Source of the DNA: Tetracentron sinense
Lineage: Eukaryota; Streptophyta; Magnoliopsida; Trochodendrales; Trochodendraceae
DNA: 64,000 nucleotides
Direction of reading: 5' to 3'
NCBI GenBank assembly: GCA_015143295.1
Contig: CM026554.1
Span: 31,199,531 to 31,263,530, forward strand
This document shows, one piece after another, positions 11,321 to 23,233 of the stretch. Both the position numbers and the translations under genes were made by a program. Each line of letters begins with the position of its first letter. Within the stretch, counting starts at the first letter, position 1. The notes beneath the pieces are model-generated. The model was not told where the DNA came from, searched no databases, and was given only the letters and a program-made list of their open reading frames with translations.

Positions 11321-12907
11321 GGGGATGTTGAACCCCTGATCTCACTTAGATAGCATGAGAATAGTGAATTTAAGGCATAAAGATTTAATGTAATTGTGGT
11401 TTCATGTTTTAAAATAAAATAATGTATTTTTAATGAATTAAAGAATGTATGAAAATTGTTTATGGGTGTTTGAGATGAATGAAACAAGAGTATAAAATAA
11501 GTGTCAAAAAGAGAGATGTCTTGACATACCCTCAACTTTAGGGAACCCTAGTTTTGTCACCGTTGATTGGAATCGAATGATTCTTAAGCCATTAGAAAGA
11601 TATCAAAACTCTTTTCAATGTTCATGTTTAACACTTTTCAAGATTTTTAGTCGAAGTTAGGTAAAATGTCGGTTTTCTGAAGATTGGTCTGTTGTAATTC
11701 GTCTTAGGAGCAGTCTACTTTAGGGATTATTTATATCATACCATTAATTATTCAGAATTAGGATTTGTACATTAGACATAAATTTGTTTTCCTTTGAATG
11801 ATGAGTCTAACACAAGTTGAATTGCCTAAATCAGATAAACGAGTCAAAAGTTTTGGTAAAAACACCAGAGGGGAAAAATAGAGTAACATCCAGTCGACTG
11901 GATGAGCCCAAAAACGCCCAGAACGGCCCAACCGACCCCATAACTTGTAAACCGACCTTGGAGATATTTTTGAAGGGTATTAAAGGGTTTTAGCAACCCT
12001 TGGCCTATAAATAGAAGAAGAATTCGTGGCTTAGGTTTTACCAAACCTTGAGATTAGATTTGAGAGAGAAATTGAAAGAGAAGAAAGGGAAAAAAGTTGT
12101 GATTCTCAAATTGTTCTTCCAAGATCACGATTGAAGCTTAATCCTTGCTTCCAATCTTCGTTTCTCAACTATTCTAAAGTACTTATATAAAAGGGATTTG
12201 ATCTGGAAAAAGTAGATACAATCTACTATCTAGCTTTCTTATGAATTCTCAAATAAAGAATGGATTGAATGTGTAGTTTTAATGAAAAATGATGACAAAT
12301 ACCCTCTACTAAGTTACTTAGGAATAATCAAATACATAGTTTTCAAGAAAAGTAGTAGATACACTCTACTAGTTGGCTATGTTATGAATTATTGTTAGAT
12401 AATAGGATTTATGAATGAATGTTGATGAATCCAATTGCCTATGGCCCTGTTTTTGTAAAGTATGTTATGAACTAACTGTTTAAATGATTTCCTCGCTTTC
12501 CCTAGTAGCACACAAATGATATGCATAATCACTCACGCTTGTATGATCGGTTTTCATCGAATACAAGTATTGAAAGAAGAGTTTTGTTTTAAGCAAGGAT
12601 TCCCGTTCAAAATATGATTTTATTTAAAGTATAATTCCCGATCAATTGCTTTGCTTGATGTTGATTTCCACTCAAAGAAGTATTTGTACAAAGTATGACT
12701 TTAGTTTAAAGATGGGTTTTCAAAGTATTGTTTTGAATTAAGAAGAGTTTGACTCAAAGAAGGGTTTTCAAAGTATTTACTCAAAGTGTGGTTTTGATTC
12801 AAAGAAGGGTTTTCAAGTAATTGTGCTCAAATGAAAGTTTTGGTTCAACAAAAGGGAATTGCGAAAATTATAGAAGTATGTGCTCATGTGTGATGTTTTA
12901 TGTGCAA

Positions 12908-13480
12908 TGAGGCTAGTGTGTTCCTTTCAATCATAGTCTGGACACTAGTTCAGTATATGTGATGAGGCTAGTGTGTCCCGTTCTACCATAGTCCGGGCAC
13001 TAGTCAAGTAAAAAATAAGATGCTAATGTGTTCCGTTCCATCATAGTCCGAGCATTAGTTAAGAAAGTGAAATAAGCTAGTGTGTTCCTTTCCACCATAG
13101 TCCGGGCACTAGTAAAGTAAAGAAGCTAATGTGTTCCGTTCCATCATAGTCTGGGTATTAGTTAAGAAGGTGAAATAAGCTACTGTGTTCCGTTCCATCA
13201 TAGTCTGGACACTAGTAAAGTAAAGAAGCTAATGTGTTCTGTTCAATCATAGTCTAGGCACTAGTCAAGAAAAGAAAAGAAGCTAGTTTGTTCCGCTCTA
13301 TTATAGTCCGGGCACTAATGAAGAAGTGTAAAAGCTATGAAACGAAGCTAGTATGTTACGTTCCATCATAGTCCGGGCACTAGTTAAATGAAATAAAAGA
13401 ATGTGCATGTGTGAAGTATGTGAATGTGTATTTGTAAATGATGCTAGTATGTTCCGTTCAATCATAGGAGGGTAATAGTA
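12908..13480. repeat. About 60-bp minisatellite in LTR copy D
   Basis: Nine to ten degenerate copies of a unit built on GCTAGTGTGTTCCGTTCCAT then CATAGTCCGGGCACTAGT with an A/G-rich linker of varying length. The ends of each unit (GCTAGTG and CACTAGT) are complementary, so each repeat could form a hairpin. The array is absent from the homologous LTR copy E. Confidence 0.85.
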
Positions 13481-14219
13481 ATGCATGTGTTAAATGTGGT
13501 ACTAGTAAAGAGATATGCATGTGTATTGAATGTGGAAAATGGTAAAAAGAAATGTGTGTAATGAACATGGTATTGTAAAGAGTAAAGTATGTGAAGTATG
13601 ATATTTGTAAAGAGTAAATGAACTTGTAATGGATACAATATTTATAAAGAAATGCATGTGAAATATGATATTGGTAAAGATAAGATGCATGTGTGAAATA
13701 TGTGATTTGAAAGGTATATGCAAATGATATTGAAATAGGGTTTGAAATGTATCGATTGAAGTATGATTTTAAAAACATATGCACATGTTAGTTTTAAAAG
13801 AATTATGGTTTCCGCTCTCTGATTTAAAGTATGTTTTACTCCGTTTGATTCCACATTGAACTGCTTTATTATAAGTGTATGCAAGCATGTTATTAGTGAT
13901 GTTATAGCATGGTTAGCTAGTAGTTTGTATAAGTTGAGTATTCAATACTTAGCCGAACTGTTATTTTGGTAGGTACACTGCTTGACGATGCATACCAGAA
14001 CCATGATTAGAGGAAGAGTACTTGGAAGAGGATCCTGCTCGGGGTCTTGACAGGTGACCCTGTTATTACTGTTTTGAGAGATGAGAGAGAGAGAGAAATG
14101 TATAATGTAACTAAGTGGGGATGTCCACTTTGATTAGTTATGCTTGTATGCACTTGGAATACAATTATGTTCTTAAGAAATTTTCAGGCTCACCTTTTAG
14201 TGTGCCTTACTGGTGTGTT

Positions 14220-14617
14220 CGTTTGCCGAGAAAATGAAAGAAAGTAAAAGAAAATAGGGGAGAAAGTGTTCGGTTGAGAGGAAAAGAAATTGCAAGAATC
14301 TGTGGGGACCATAGATTATTGTCTTTTGGTGCATAACTTTCTTTTAAAATTTTTCTTCAAAAAGGTAGGTTCTTTTACAAGAAAGTAATGTTAAAAGTTT
14401 TGGATTCCTATTTTGCCATTAACTAATGTCACATCATCTATTACATTTCATGTAAAAATAAATTATTAGGAAAGGTAATTTAGAAATATCAACCTTCTTT
14501 CTTTCACTTTCTTTTCTTTGATACCAAACACCCAAAAGAAAATTCATTTTCTTTTCTATCACTTTTTTTTTTTACTTTCTCTCATTTTCTTTTCCTTCAC
14601 CAATTTCTTGCAAAACG
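14220..14617. mobile_element. AG/CT-rich insertion within LTR copy D
   Basis: Copy E lacks this stretch at the corresponding place. The left end CGTTTGCCGAGAAAATG and the complement of the right end, CGTTTTGCAAGAAATTGG, are imperfect inverted repeats, and purine-rich DNA on the left faces pyrimidine-rich DNA on the right. A MITE is likely, but the ends are uncertain and no target duplication was fixed. Confidence 0.4.
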
Positions 14618-14714
14618 AATGGATCCTACATGCTCTTGCAGGGTGGTTGATATGATAAGTCACGAGCCAAAAGTCTCCTAACTCCTAGGGGGGATTTTGG
14701 GTCGCGACAGGGGA

Positions 14715-15588
14715 TGAGAGGGAGGATATAAAGAGTTTCAAAGGATGACAAATAGGAAAATGTAAAGGAGTAAATGAAGAGAGAGGTGAGGAGTTGGAGA
14801 ACGGATTGGGGTAAAAGAATATTAAAGGAGATAAAGAGGTGCATGAGGGGATATGAATGAGCAAATGAGAGAGAGAGAGAGAGAGAGAGTGGAAAACGTG
14901 AGTGAGAGAGGAAGGGGTGGGACCTACTCATTAAAAATGTGAGGAGTTATGAATGGGAAATATTTAGAGAGAGACACATAAGTTGAAACATGACGTCAAT
15001 TTGAAGAACAAACCATGAGCTATGAGAGGTGCCACATAGAACCAACCAGCATATAGTATTAGTATAGATTGCATTAGACCTCCTCTTTGACTCCCTTCTA
15101 CCTCTTTAAAGGGATCCTCTTTGATCTGAATTATGAGCTCAAATATTTGTCAAACTTTAGAGGATTATGAGAAAGAATTTAGAGAACGTTTGAGGAGTAT
15201 TTGGATCTTTATTTCTTCTACCTCTAGTGGCCCTAGGATATTAAATAATTGATGACAAGTAAGTAGAAATTTTCTTCCCTTCTATTTCAAATTATATGCG
15301 ATTTAATTAGTTTATTATATGCTATTCCTATCTAGTTTCTTTCTTTATATATATATTTTTTATTATCTGGAAATTATGCTGTGAAAGTTTAGTTTTTATT
15401 TATTTATAATTTTTGAAGTTCTATAGTTTGTTTCTTGATTTCATACATGAATAACATATAATAGGATTAATCATGTATATACTTTTTACCTTATTGTTAC
15501 TTTTTAAGTTCATTTAGATGGCTAACCAGATTAGATTAGCCTCTAGAATTGATCTCTGGACTTGATTTTAGTCAGGGATCAATTGTAG
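14715..15588. other. Spacer between solo LTRs D and E
   Basis: No gene. It contains a GA-rich simple repeat at about 14,866-14,890 and AT-rich sequence. Both neighbouring LTRs have their own target duplications, so this stretch is old flanking DNA and not the inside of a retrotransposon. Confidence 0.6.
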
Positions 15589-16379
15589 AGCCCCAAAAGT
15601 TGGGTTCACTGTTCATGTGAATAGGGCAGTGAATAGTGCACTTGCATAGTGTATGCAAAGGCCTAAAGCCTCCTATGGGTCCTTGGTTTGAGGAAAGTGA
15701 AGCGAGGGCATTACGTGTGTATGTTGAGTCTCAAAACAAGAGTATAAGGATACTCTAAGTATCTAAAATCATAGGGTATAAAATAATCCAAGTGTGTTTA
15801 GAACTCCGGAAACCAAGTTTGCAATCTTGTGAATAGTGTTGTGAATAGTACCAAGCACTAGTCTTGTAAAAGGCCAAAGCATTCATGTAATTGTGTTATT
15901 CATGTAATGATTAATGAAATAGAGTTTTGTTTAAGTTTAGTGTTGTATGTGTATAGAAAAGAGTATAATACTCTACGTGTTCATGTTGAGTCATGGGCGT
16001 TCGAAACTAAGAGTAGAAATACACTAAGTGTTAAAGAAATGGGAAGGTTATATCATCGACGTGTTAATTCATGTGTTCGGTTCAAGACTGGTTTAAAGAG
16101 TGTGAACACACTCTACATATGTTAGGGTATATGTTCAGGGTCCTAAGGACTCTCTTGTGTGATCATAGTATGATCAAAGTTGTAAAGGAGCGAAGAGAGA
16201 GGTCTTAACATACCCTCAAATTTAAGACCAATTTACACCATTAATAAATTAAAATTAGGACTTGTATATTAGAAACAAAACTGTCCGTCTTTGAATTTCG
16301 AGTCCAACTTAAGTTGAATCGCCTAAATCCAATAAGCGAGTCAAAAGTTATAGTCGAAACACTGAAGTGAGGATTTACA

Positions 16380-16560
16380 GGAAAATCTCGCTCGAGCGAG
16401 ACCCAAGCCCGCTCAAGCAAGCCTTGCCTAGAACACCCCGCTTGAGCAAGACCCAAGCTTGCTCGAGCAAGCCTTGCCTAGAAGACCCCGCTCGAGTGAG
16501 ACCCAAGCCCACTCGAGCAAGCCTTTCCCAGAACACCCCGCTCGAGCGAAATTAAGCCCC
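16380..16560. repeat. About 55-bp tandem repeat in LTR copy E
   Basis: Just over three copies of a 54-55-bp unit that reads CCGCTCGAGCGAGACCCAAG, then GCTCGAGCAAGCCTTGCCTA, then GAACACC. CTCGAG lies at the centre of short palindromes. A 62-codon plus-strand frame across it is only a by-product of the repeat. Confidence 0.8.
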
Positions 16561-17336
16561 ACTCAAGCGGGATCGCGCATATTTATTTTTTTAAAAAGGT
16601 TTTTCACAAACCTAACACTATAAATACTCATTTTTCGTGGGATTAAGGGTTCTAACACTTTGAGAAGCGTATTTTGAGAGGAAAAGAGAGAGATTTAGGG
16701 TCTCCAAAGAAGAGTTTCTTATGAGATCAAAAGTGGAGCTAGAATCCTTGCTTCCAAAGCTTCCTCAAGCTTGGAACTCACCCTCACGCGCCATTGAAGC
16801 TTGAATCTTCCTCCTCAAAGCTTGGAGCTTCATCCTCAAGTTGGGCTTTTGTTTCCTCAAGCTTTCTCAACCCTTCTCAAGTTTTAGATCAAAGAGATTT
16901 TTATCTTCCAAGGTAAATACACTCTCCTATCTAGCTTTATTATAATCCAAGTCTTGAAATGTGAGTTTTAAATGGAGATTTCTCAAGAATAAAATTAGGT
17001 ACACTCTACTACCTAACTTTGTCATCATTTTTCAATAGTATTAAGATACAAAAATATATGAATTGCACAAAACCTTGAAGAAAAGTGTTTTAAACAATTG
17101 TGCTTGATGTTTGAAAGTTTTGATGCCTTTGAAATTTCTTTGGATGAAATGCTATACTCTTGTCTCCATGTTTAAGGTTTTCTAAGCCTATTATGATGCT
17201 CACAAGTCTACTATGTACACACATGCCTTGTAGGATCGTTTTCTCATAAGTAAGATTATTGAATTGTCGTTATCTCGTATGCACTTGAAAGTTGAAAACT
17301 CATAAGAAAAAATAAACATCATCTTATACGTATTAA

Positions 17337-17660
17337 TCCTTCCAACAAGGTTGGCCAAGGATGTTGGTAGCCCAGGGTAATGCGGGTGCTAATGTCTTGT
17401 TCATAAGCTAAGATCTTGAAGTGCTCATAAGAATTGTGGATCATCCAAGGAGGTTGGTAGCCCAGGGTTTTGTGGGTACTAACCTCTTGCTCTAAGAAAT
17501 TCTCATAAGATTGGTGTACTGCCCAAGGAGGTTGGTAGCCCAGGATTATGCGGGTGCTAACCTCTTTCTCATAAGACATTCTCATAAGTTGGTGGATCAT
17601 CCAAGGAGGTTGGTAGCCCCGGGTTATGCCGGTGCTAACCTCTTGCTCATAAGAAATATT
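17337..17660. repeat. About 80-bp tandem repeat in LTR copy E
   Basis: Four copies of a unit containing CCAAGGAGGTTGGTAGCCCA, then GGGTTATGCGGGTGCTAACC and TCTTGCTCATAAG. The unit includes complementary strings GGTTGGTAGC and GCTAACC. It passes into the CTCATAAG array that follows. Confidence 0.8.
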
Positions 17661-18660
17661 GGAAGGAAATCTCATAAGAATGCTCATAAGTGCTCCTAAG
17701 GCTTACAAGTGCTCATAAGGCTCATAAGTTCTCATAAGGATCCAATCTAAGATCATTTTACAAGTCTACGAATCAAGTCTAAGATCTTTTCACAAATCTC
17801 TACGGATCAAGTCCAAGATCGGTTACAAGACTCATAAGCTCATAAGAACTCATAAGCTCACAAGAACTCATAAGAAACTTGCAAGAACCTTGATTTTTGT
17901 AAGACCTCACGAGACATGTTTTGTTTTCTATGAAAGCTCTTAAGATAAGGTTTTGAAAGATAAGCACGTTTTAGGATGAGATTCAAAGTGACTTCTATGT
18001 TCGGTTTGAAGCATGATTTTAAGATTGTGATTCTATGTCAAATGATTTTCTATGACTACCATGGCGCTCATAAGAGTTAAGTACTATGTCAATGATTTTT
18101 TTAAGTCTACTACGATACTCATAAGTTTAATTTAAGCATATATCGCATGTTTAAAGCTTTCCAAGTATATTATGATGTTCACAAGTATACGATGTATTCT
18201 ATGTCTTGCATGATCGATGTTTTCGTATAAGCATGATATTTCAAAGTTTATAAGAAAGGTTTTTAAGGAAAATCTCATAAGAAATGTCATAAATATAAGC
18301 ATTGACAAGGCAAACTTTGGGTTGATATTTATAAGATTGGATACAAACGCTCATAAGGATCAAGTCTAAGATTGTTTCACAAGCTCTAAGGATCATAAGT
18401 CTCGCAAGGCTTTCATAAGAACTCATAAGGCTCACAAGGCTCATAAGTAGCTCATAAGGCTCATAAAGATCATTTCTAATCATTTCACAAGCTCTTCGGA
18501 TCATGTCAAAGGTCGTTTCACAAGTCTCTACGGATCATAAGTCTAAGATCAGTTACCAAGCTCACAAGGCTCATAAGGATTCATAAGCTCATAAGAACTC
18601 ATAAGAAACTCATAAGAAATGTGATTTTCATAAGATTTCATAAGACATGTTTTGGATTTC
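17640..18660. repeat. CTCATAAG-rich array in LTR copy E
   Basis: The octamer CTCATAAG, or close variants such as CTCACAAG, occurs dozens of times with short variable spacers such as GAA, GGAT or GCT. Longer segments (CAAGTCTAAGATC...TTTCACAAG) also recur near 17,765, 18,360 and 18,530, so the array has more than one level of repetition. Confidence 0.75.
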
Positions 18661-19224
18661 CACGAAACTCATCAGATAAAGATTTTGGGAAATATACACT
18701 TTTAAGTACGATTTGAATTATTGCTCTAAGTCTAGTTTTGATGCATTTATTATGACCTGTTGCTTTATATTGTTGATTTATAACATTGTTAACTAGTAGA
18801 TTGTATACGCTGAGTATTCCATGCTCAGCCGTAAATTTTATGTCGGCATGTTAGGACTTTGATATTTGTGTTCCTAGACCATGGGTCGAGGAAGACTATG
18901 GTGAGGAAGAGCCTAATGTAGTTGTTCCAGTAGAGGATAGAGACCTTGATAGGTGGCCTTATCCTGACCACTTTTGAGAGAGAGTGAAGGAGAGATTGTA
19001 TATCTTTTTGTATTTTGTTGAAGTGGGCATGCCCACTTTACTTTTGTTATGTTTTTCTTTTTGTACAAACTTGGAATACTGTTTATATATAAAAGAAATT
19101 TTTAGTTTACGCTTCCGCTATAGCTGCCTTTGGTGTTTTATACAGGATGGTTTGTTATGATAGGTTATTCACGCACAAATTCACGCCTAACTCTTAGGTG
19201 GGATTTTGGGGGCGCGACATCAAT

Positions 19225-20262
19225 TCTGATTGAATTGATATCTCAGTTGGACTGCATTCGTCGTTTATCTGCATCGATATTTGTGAAAATCTTTGTGTAG
19301 TGGGATCAAACCCTGAACAAATTAAAAGATTTCTGTTTTTTGCGTATAGAGTAATTTAGGATCTGAAGTCAATTCCGGCCTTGAATATTATTTTTTAATT
19401 CATCATAGGATACCTCTTGTTATATGGGAAACTTACTTTTACCGCAAGTAAGAGTCTCTTTGCAATCAATTTATGATTTTTTAAAAATATATTGTTCTCC
19501 TCTAAATTTCTAGAATTCTGAAGAAAAAGTCGACACTAATGTGGAGTCTGAAAGGCTAAGATATAATTATGTTTTTGCTACTCAAATTATCAGTGAAGAA
19601 CATGTTGTAGGCGAGATTTAATGACTTAGCTTATTGATGAAAGTATCAAATCGTATGGTAACTTGTAACCATCAAGAAAAGAAAGAGAATTCACAACGAA
19701 AGTTATAGTACATTCATAAAAACTTTTATATCTACACAAAAAGATCCTTTAAAACCCTAAACAAACATATAAGCAGATCTCATTGGCCGGCAACCCTGTA
19801 TTCCCTTACCATAAAAATCGTATTCTTCTAATCTTTCAAGAAAAATATGACAAAACAGGGAAGGACATACTCTCATGCTTATAAACTTTTTTTAATTGCT
19901 CCTAGATTAAAAAAATCCCATCAGTAATTCATTAAATATTAATTTGTATGGAACAAAAACTAAAGATCACAAAGATGGAAGTTAAAGACTTACTGACTAG
20001 CATTCAATCGAACTTCATGAGGAAGCCCTGGAAACCCTAAAATAATTATAAATTTGATTAGTTGTATATTAGTAGATGCCTCGTGCGATGCACAAGAAGT
20101 AAGAAATGAAAAGGAAAAAACATGATAAAGCCACACATATTAAACGGATGGTGAAAGAAGAAAGAGATAAAAAGAGAGTTCGAATACAAAAAAATTGAAG
20201 TGAAAAATCAACAAAAAGATTTTAAAAAATCTCTAGTCTCTCTTATTCTTCACATATCATAA
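19225..20262. other. AT-rich spacer before the copia element
   Basis: No gene recognised. TTAGTAGATGCCTCGTGCGA near 20,070 resembles a motif seen at edges of some plant DNA transposons (compare 6,657), but no second end was found. Confidence 0.45.
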
Positions 20263-20267
20263 TATTT

Positions 20268-20452
20268 TGTTGGCGTGAGTTGTCAATTAAGAATCAAATC
20301 AGAGAGATTATAGGAATATTCATAGCTGTTAACCATGATTCTAGCCCTAAGATTTGTATAACCAAGAATAGAATACCAAATCTCCCTATATATGTATACA
20401 CTATCTCTGTAAATTAAAGATACGAGGAATACAATGAAAGAAAAAGTTGACA
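20268..20452 (+). repeat. 5' LTR of the copia element
   Basis: 185 bp, starting TGTTGGCGTGAG and ending AAAGTTGACA. It contains CTATATATGTATAC near 20,390, a possible TATA region. The same stretch is missing from the 3' LTR, so a new cDNA from this copy could not rebuild a full LTR in the normal way. Confidence 0.95.
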
Positions 20453-20464
20453 TGGTATCAGAGC
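20453..20464 (+). promoter_or_regulatory. Primer-binding site, initiator Met tRNA
   Basis: TGGTATCAGAGC follows the 5' LTR directly. It is complementary to the 3' end of plant initiator methionine tRNA and is the standard minus-strand primer site of copia elements. Confidence 0.95.
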
Positions 20465-20535
20465 CTCTCACGATTTGGCTCTCTGTTCTCATCCACCAAT
20501 AGCTTCTAGCCTTCTTCCACCCACCATCTTCTCCT

Positions 20536-21500
20536 ATGGCAGCAAACGAAACCCCAATCCAGGCGGATGAATCTTCCACAGACCATATGACCCTCTCTGA
20601 ATTATTCATAGCCACAATGGCCGAAGCTCTTTCCAAAGCTCAGGCTCCAACCATGACCTCTGAACCTGCGACTCTACCGATTGGCATCAAGTTGGATGGT
20701 TCCAACTATGTTTAATGGTCCCAAGTTGTCGAGATGTACATCTCCGGCAAAGACAAGTTGGGCTACATCAATGGCGAACTGACTCTGCCATCTCCGACCG
20801 ACCCATTCTTTAGAAAATGGTGCACCGACAACGCCATTTGTCAAAGGTTGGTTGATCAAGTCCATGGATCCGGCATTAATCAGAAATTTTATTCACTTTC
20901 CCATGGCCAAACTGGTTTGGGACTCTGCTGCTACCACATACTTTGATGGCGGTGACACCTCCCAAGTCTATGATCTCCGACACCGTGTCTCACGTCTCCG
21001 CCAAGCAGGTGGTTCCCTGGAAAAATACTACATCGACTTGCAAGGTCTCTGGTATGAGATTGACTTTTGACGTCCAAATCCGATGGAGTGCCCTGCTGAT
21101 ATTCAACGATATAATAATCTTCTTCAAGGAGATAGAGTTTATGTCTTCCTGGATGGTCTCGACGACAAACTTAATAATATTCGCAACGACGTGTTGCAGC
21201 TGCACCCATTCCCCACCGTGGAGCAAGCTTATGCTCATGTCCGCAGGGAAGCCCTTCGCTAGGCAGTGATGAATGCCGGTGACCATGAACCACCACCAAG
21301 AGCAGTGCTGGCTTCGAGAGGTCTCAAGCTTGGATTCTCTGGACCGGCTCCCCAGCGTACTGGGAAATCTACCTCTAAAGCTTGCTCATCATCTGATAGT
21401 CTCAAATGCTGTCATTGCGGCAATATGAAGCACACACATGAAAACTGTTTCTAGTTGCATGGTTACCCTGATTGGTGGCATGAACTCCAAGCTAGAAAGA
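20536..21500 (+). pseudogene. copia gag remnant
   Basis: It starts at ATG 20536 (MAANETPIQADE). The gag core contains LDGSNYV then WSQVVEMYISGKDKLGYING, with a TAA stop inside it at about 20,714. After a frame change come DSAATTYFDGGDTSQVYDLR and GSLEKYYIDLQGLWYEIDF, typical of UBN2-type gag, then further stops (about 21,068 and 21,260). The zinc knuckle CCHCGNMKHTHENC near 21,410-21,450 keeps the CX2CX4HX4C spacing. A stop follows it, before LHGYPDWW, the usual sequence after a copia gag knuckle. Non-functional. Confidence 0.85.
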
Positions 21501-21621
21501 AACGGGATAATGCTAGTATGGCTGAAGGCATGGGCAAGGCTGCTGTAGTGGCAACCGAACCTTATCTCTCTCTAATTCCACCCACTACCCCCCTGGTTAT
21601 CAAGGTAATCTCTGTCACGCC

Positions 21622-21890
21622 TTGCTTAGTGATAGCCATGATGTCGACCATGGTAATTGGCTTCTCGACTCTGGGGCCACGGACCATATAACTTTTGACC
21701 CCGCTGATCTCTCTCACCACTCATCTCCAAGGCGCACTAGCATTGCGAATGCAAATGGGATGGTCTCACCAGTTACAGGAGCTGGCTCTGTGACCCTATC
21801 ACCCTCTCTTCATTTATCTAATGCTTTATGTAAGCCAAATTACAACAGAGCTCAATTGTGTGGTGCTAATGTTTTCTGATTTCTATCTTA
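21622..21890 (+). pseudogene. copia aspartic protease remnant
   Basis: NWLLDSGATDHITFDPADLS carries the DSGA form of the aspartic-protease active site that copia elements use. The protease would cut the polyprotein. The catalytic motif is intact, but flanking frameshifts separate it from gag and integrase. Confidence 0.8.
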
Positions 21891-21989
21891 TTCAGGATAT
21901 TCTCACCAAGGAGATAATTGGGCGTGGTACTAAGAAGGAGGGATTGTACTACATGGAATATTTCAGTTTGGGTCGAGCGCATCATGTGT

Positions 21990-22640
21990 CTTCTTCGCCT
22001 GGTTCCAAGCCTCAACAGATTTGGCTGTGGCATCGTCGGTTGGGACATCCATCATTCGGGGTATCTAAGGCATTTGTTTCCGCATTTATTTTCCAATGTA
22101 GAGACCTCTGAATTTAACTATGATACGTGTATTTTAGCCAAAAGTCATAGGGCTACTTACCCGTTAAGCATGGATAAAAGTGATACTCCTTTTACTTTAA
22201 TTCATTCTAATGTATGGAGACCATCTCCCGTATCTATTGTATCTGGTGTATGTTGGTTTGTGATTTTTGTTGATGACTGCACCCGTATGACCTGGTTATA
22301 TTTGCTGAAACATAAGAATGAAGTATTTAGAGTCTTTCAGTCATTTCATGCTATGATTCAGACCCAGTTTTCCGCTCAGATCCGGATCCTCCATTCGGAC
22401 AATGGTGGCGAATATGTTAATCACCAATTTCATTCATATTTTCAACAACATGGCCTCATACACGAAACCTCCTATTCCTAGACCCCACAACAAAATGGGG
22501 TAGCTGAAAGGAAAAATCGACATATTCTTGAGACTATCCGGGTTCTCCTCCTTGGCGCTCATGTTCCCACAAGACATTGGGCCGATGCTGTTACCACTGC
22601 TGTCCATTTGATCAACCGCCTTCCTTCAAAAATCTTAAAT
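21990..22640 (+). pseudogene. copia integrase remnant
   Basis: WLWHRRLGHPSFG is the copia integrase zinc-binding start. The core follows in another frame. The first catalytic Asp of the DDE triad, normally in an HSDVW-like motif, is Asn here (IHSNVWRPSP), while the second (HSDNGGEY) and the Glu region (TPQQNGVAERKNRH) are kept. A TAG stop precedes TPQQNG at about 22,479. The missing Asp alone should block DNA joining. Confidence 0.85.
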
Positions 22641-23233
22641 TTTCAAACCCAATGACAGTCCCTATCAACCTCGGTTTCTCTACCTACAACCCTCATGCTT
22701 CCTCCTCGCATATTTGGATGTGTGGCCTACTGACCCATGTGTTATTTGGTGCCTATTCTTGGGCTATGCTGCACATCAAAAAGGCTACCACTGCTATGAC
22801 CTTGCTACTCAGTGTACTTATGTGACCATGGATGTCACGTTTCTGGAGTCTGCACCATTTTACCCTTCCTCGGTTTCCACTTCCTCTCTTCAGGGGGAGA
22901 CACTAGTAGATGAAGAGTTGAAGTGGCTAACCTTTGAATGGCTTGAAGATCGGAATGACACAACTATAATTGGTGAGGAATCAACGGATACATCTTCAGG
23001 ACAAAGCATATCCTCTGAATCTAGAGGGCCTTCGGAAACTGAGCCTACATCATCAGGAGAAGAACCTGAATCCCCCCATCCCTTAGTTCCTGCAGGTCCA
23101 TCTCCTGAGAATACTCCTGAGGTAAGTAATGTCGGCACACCCTCATTTATAAATGATATAGATACTTCCGCTGGGTATAAATTACCTTTCAGGCATAACC
23201 GGGGCAAGCCACCAAACAGATATTCTCCAGACA

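Larger units (their letters stand above)
11326..14709 (+). mobile_element. Solo LTR, family L2, copy D (3.4 kb)
   Basis: It starts TGTTGAACCCC and ends GGGTCGCGACA. The flanking 5-mers are identical: GGGGA at 11321-11325 and at 14710-14714. Its terminal parts match copy E (15,594-19,219): both have a block containing AGTTGAATYGCCTAAATC near one-seventh of their length, and both end with a GGGATTTTGGG...CGCGACA terminus after a GGTGRCC(T/C)TRTT block. No retrotransposon coding DNA lies inside or next to it, so it is a solo LTR left by recombination. It carries its own tandem array (about 12,908-13,480) and an AG-rich insertion near 14,220-14,617. Confidence 0.85.
15594..19219 (+). mobile_element. 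Solo LTR, family L2, copy E (3.6 kb)
   Basis: It begins TGTAGAGCCCC and ends GGGGGCGCGACA. The flanks are identical 5-mers, TCAAT at 15589-15593 and TCAAT at 19220-19224, which fixes both ends to the base. It shares its termini and several internal blocks with copy D but has different tandem arrays (16,380-16,560, 17,337-17,660 and 17,640-18,660). No reading frame encodes recognisable retrotransposon protein. Lineage unknown; the 5-bp target site fits either copia or gypsy. Confidence 0.88.

Noticed and set aside
13458..13884. Overlapping minus-strand frames of 73-108 codons rich in His, Ile, Ser and Tyr
   Set aside because: They are translations of low-complexity AT-rich DNA next to the LTR D minisatellite; composition follows the ATGTGTG-like repeats.
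12908..18660. CRISPR-like arrays
   Set aside because: Spacing and spacers are not regular, repeats vary, and the context is a plant LTR; these are minisatellites.
11326..19219. LTRs D and E as the two ends of one element
   Set aside because: Each has its own perfect, different 5-bp target duplication, and the 884 bp between the LTRs have no retrotransposon coding, primer site or purine tract.
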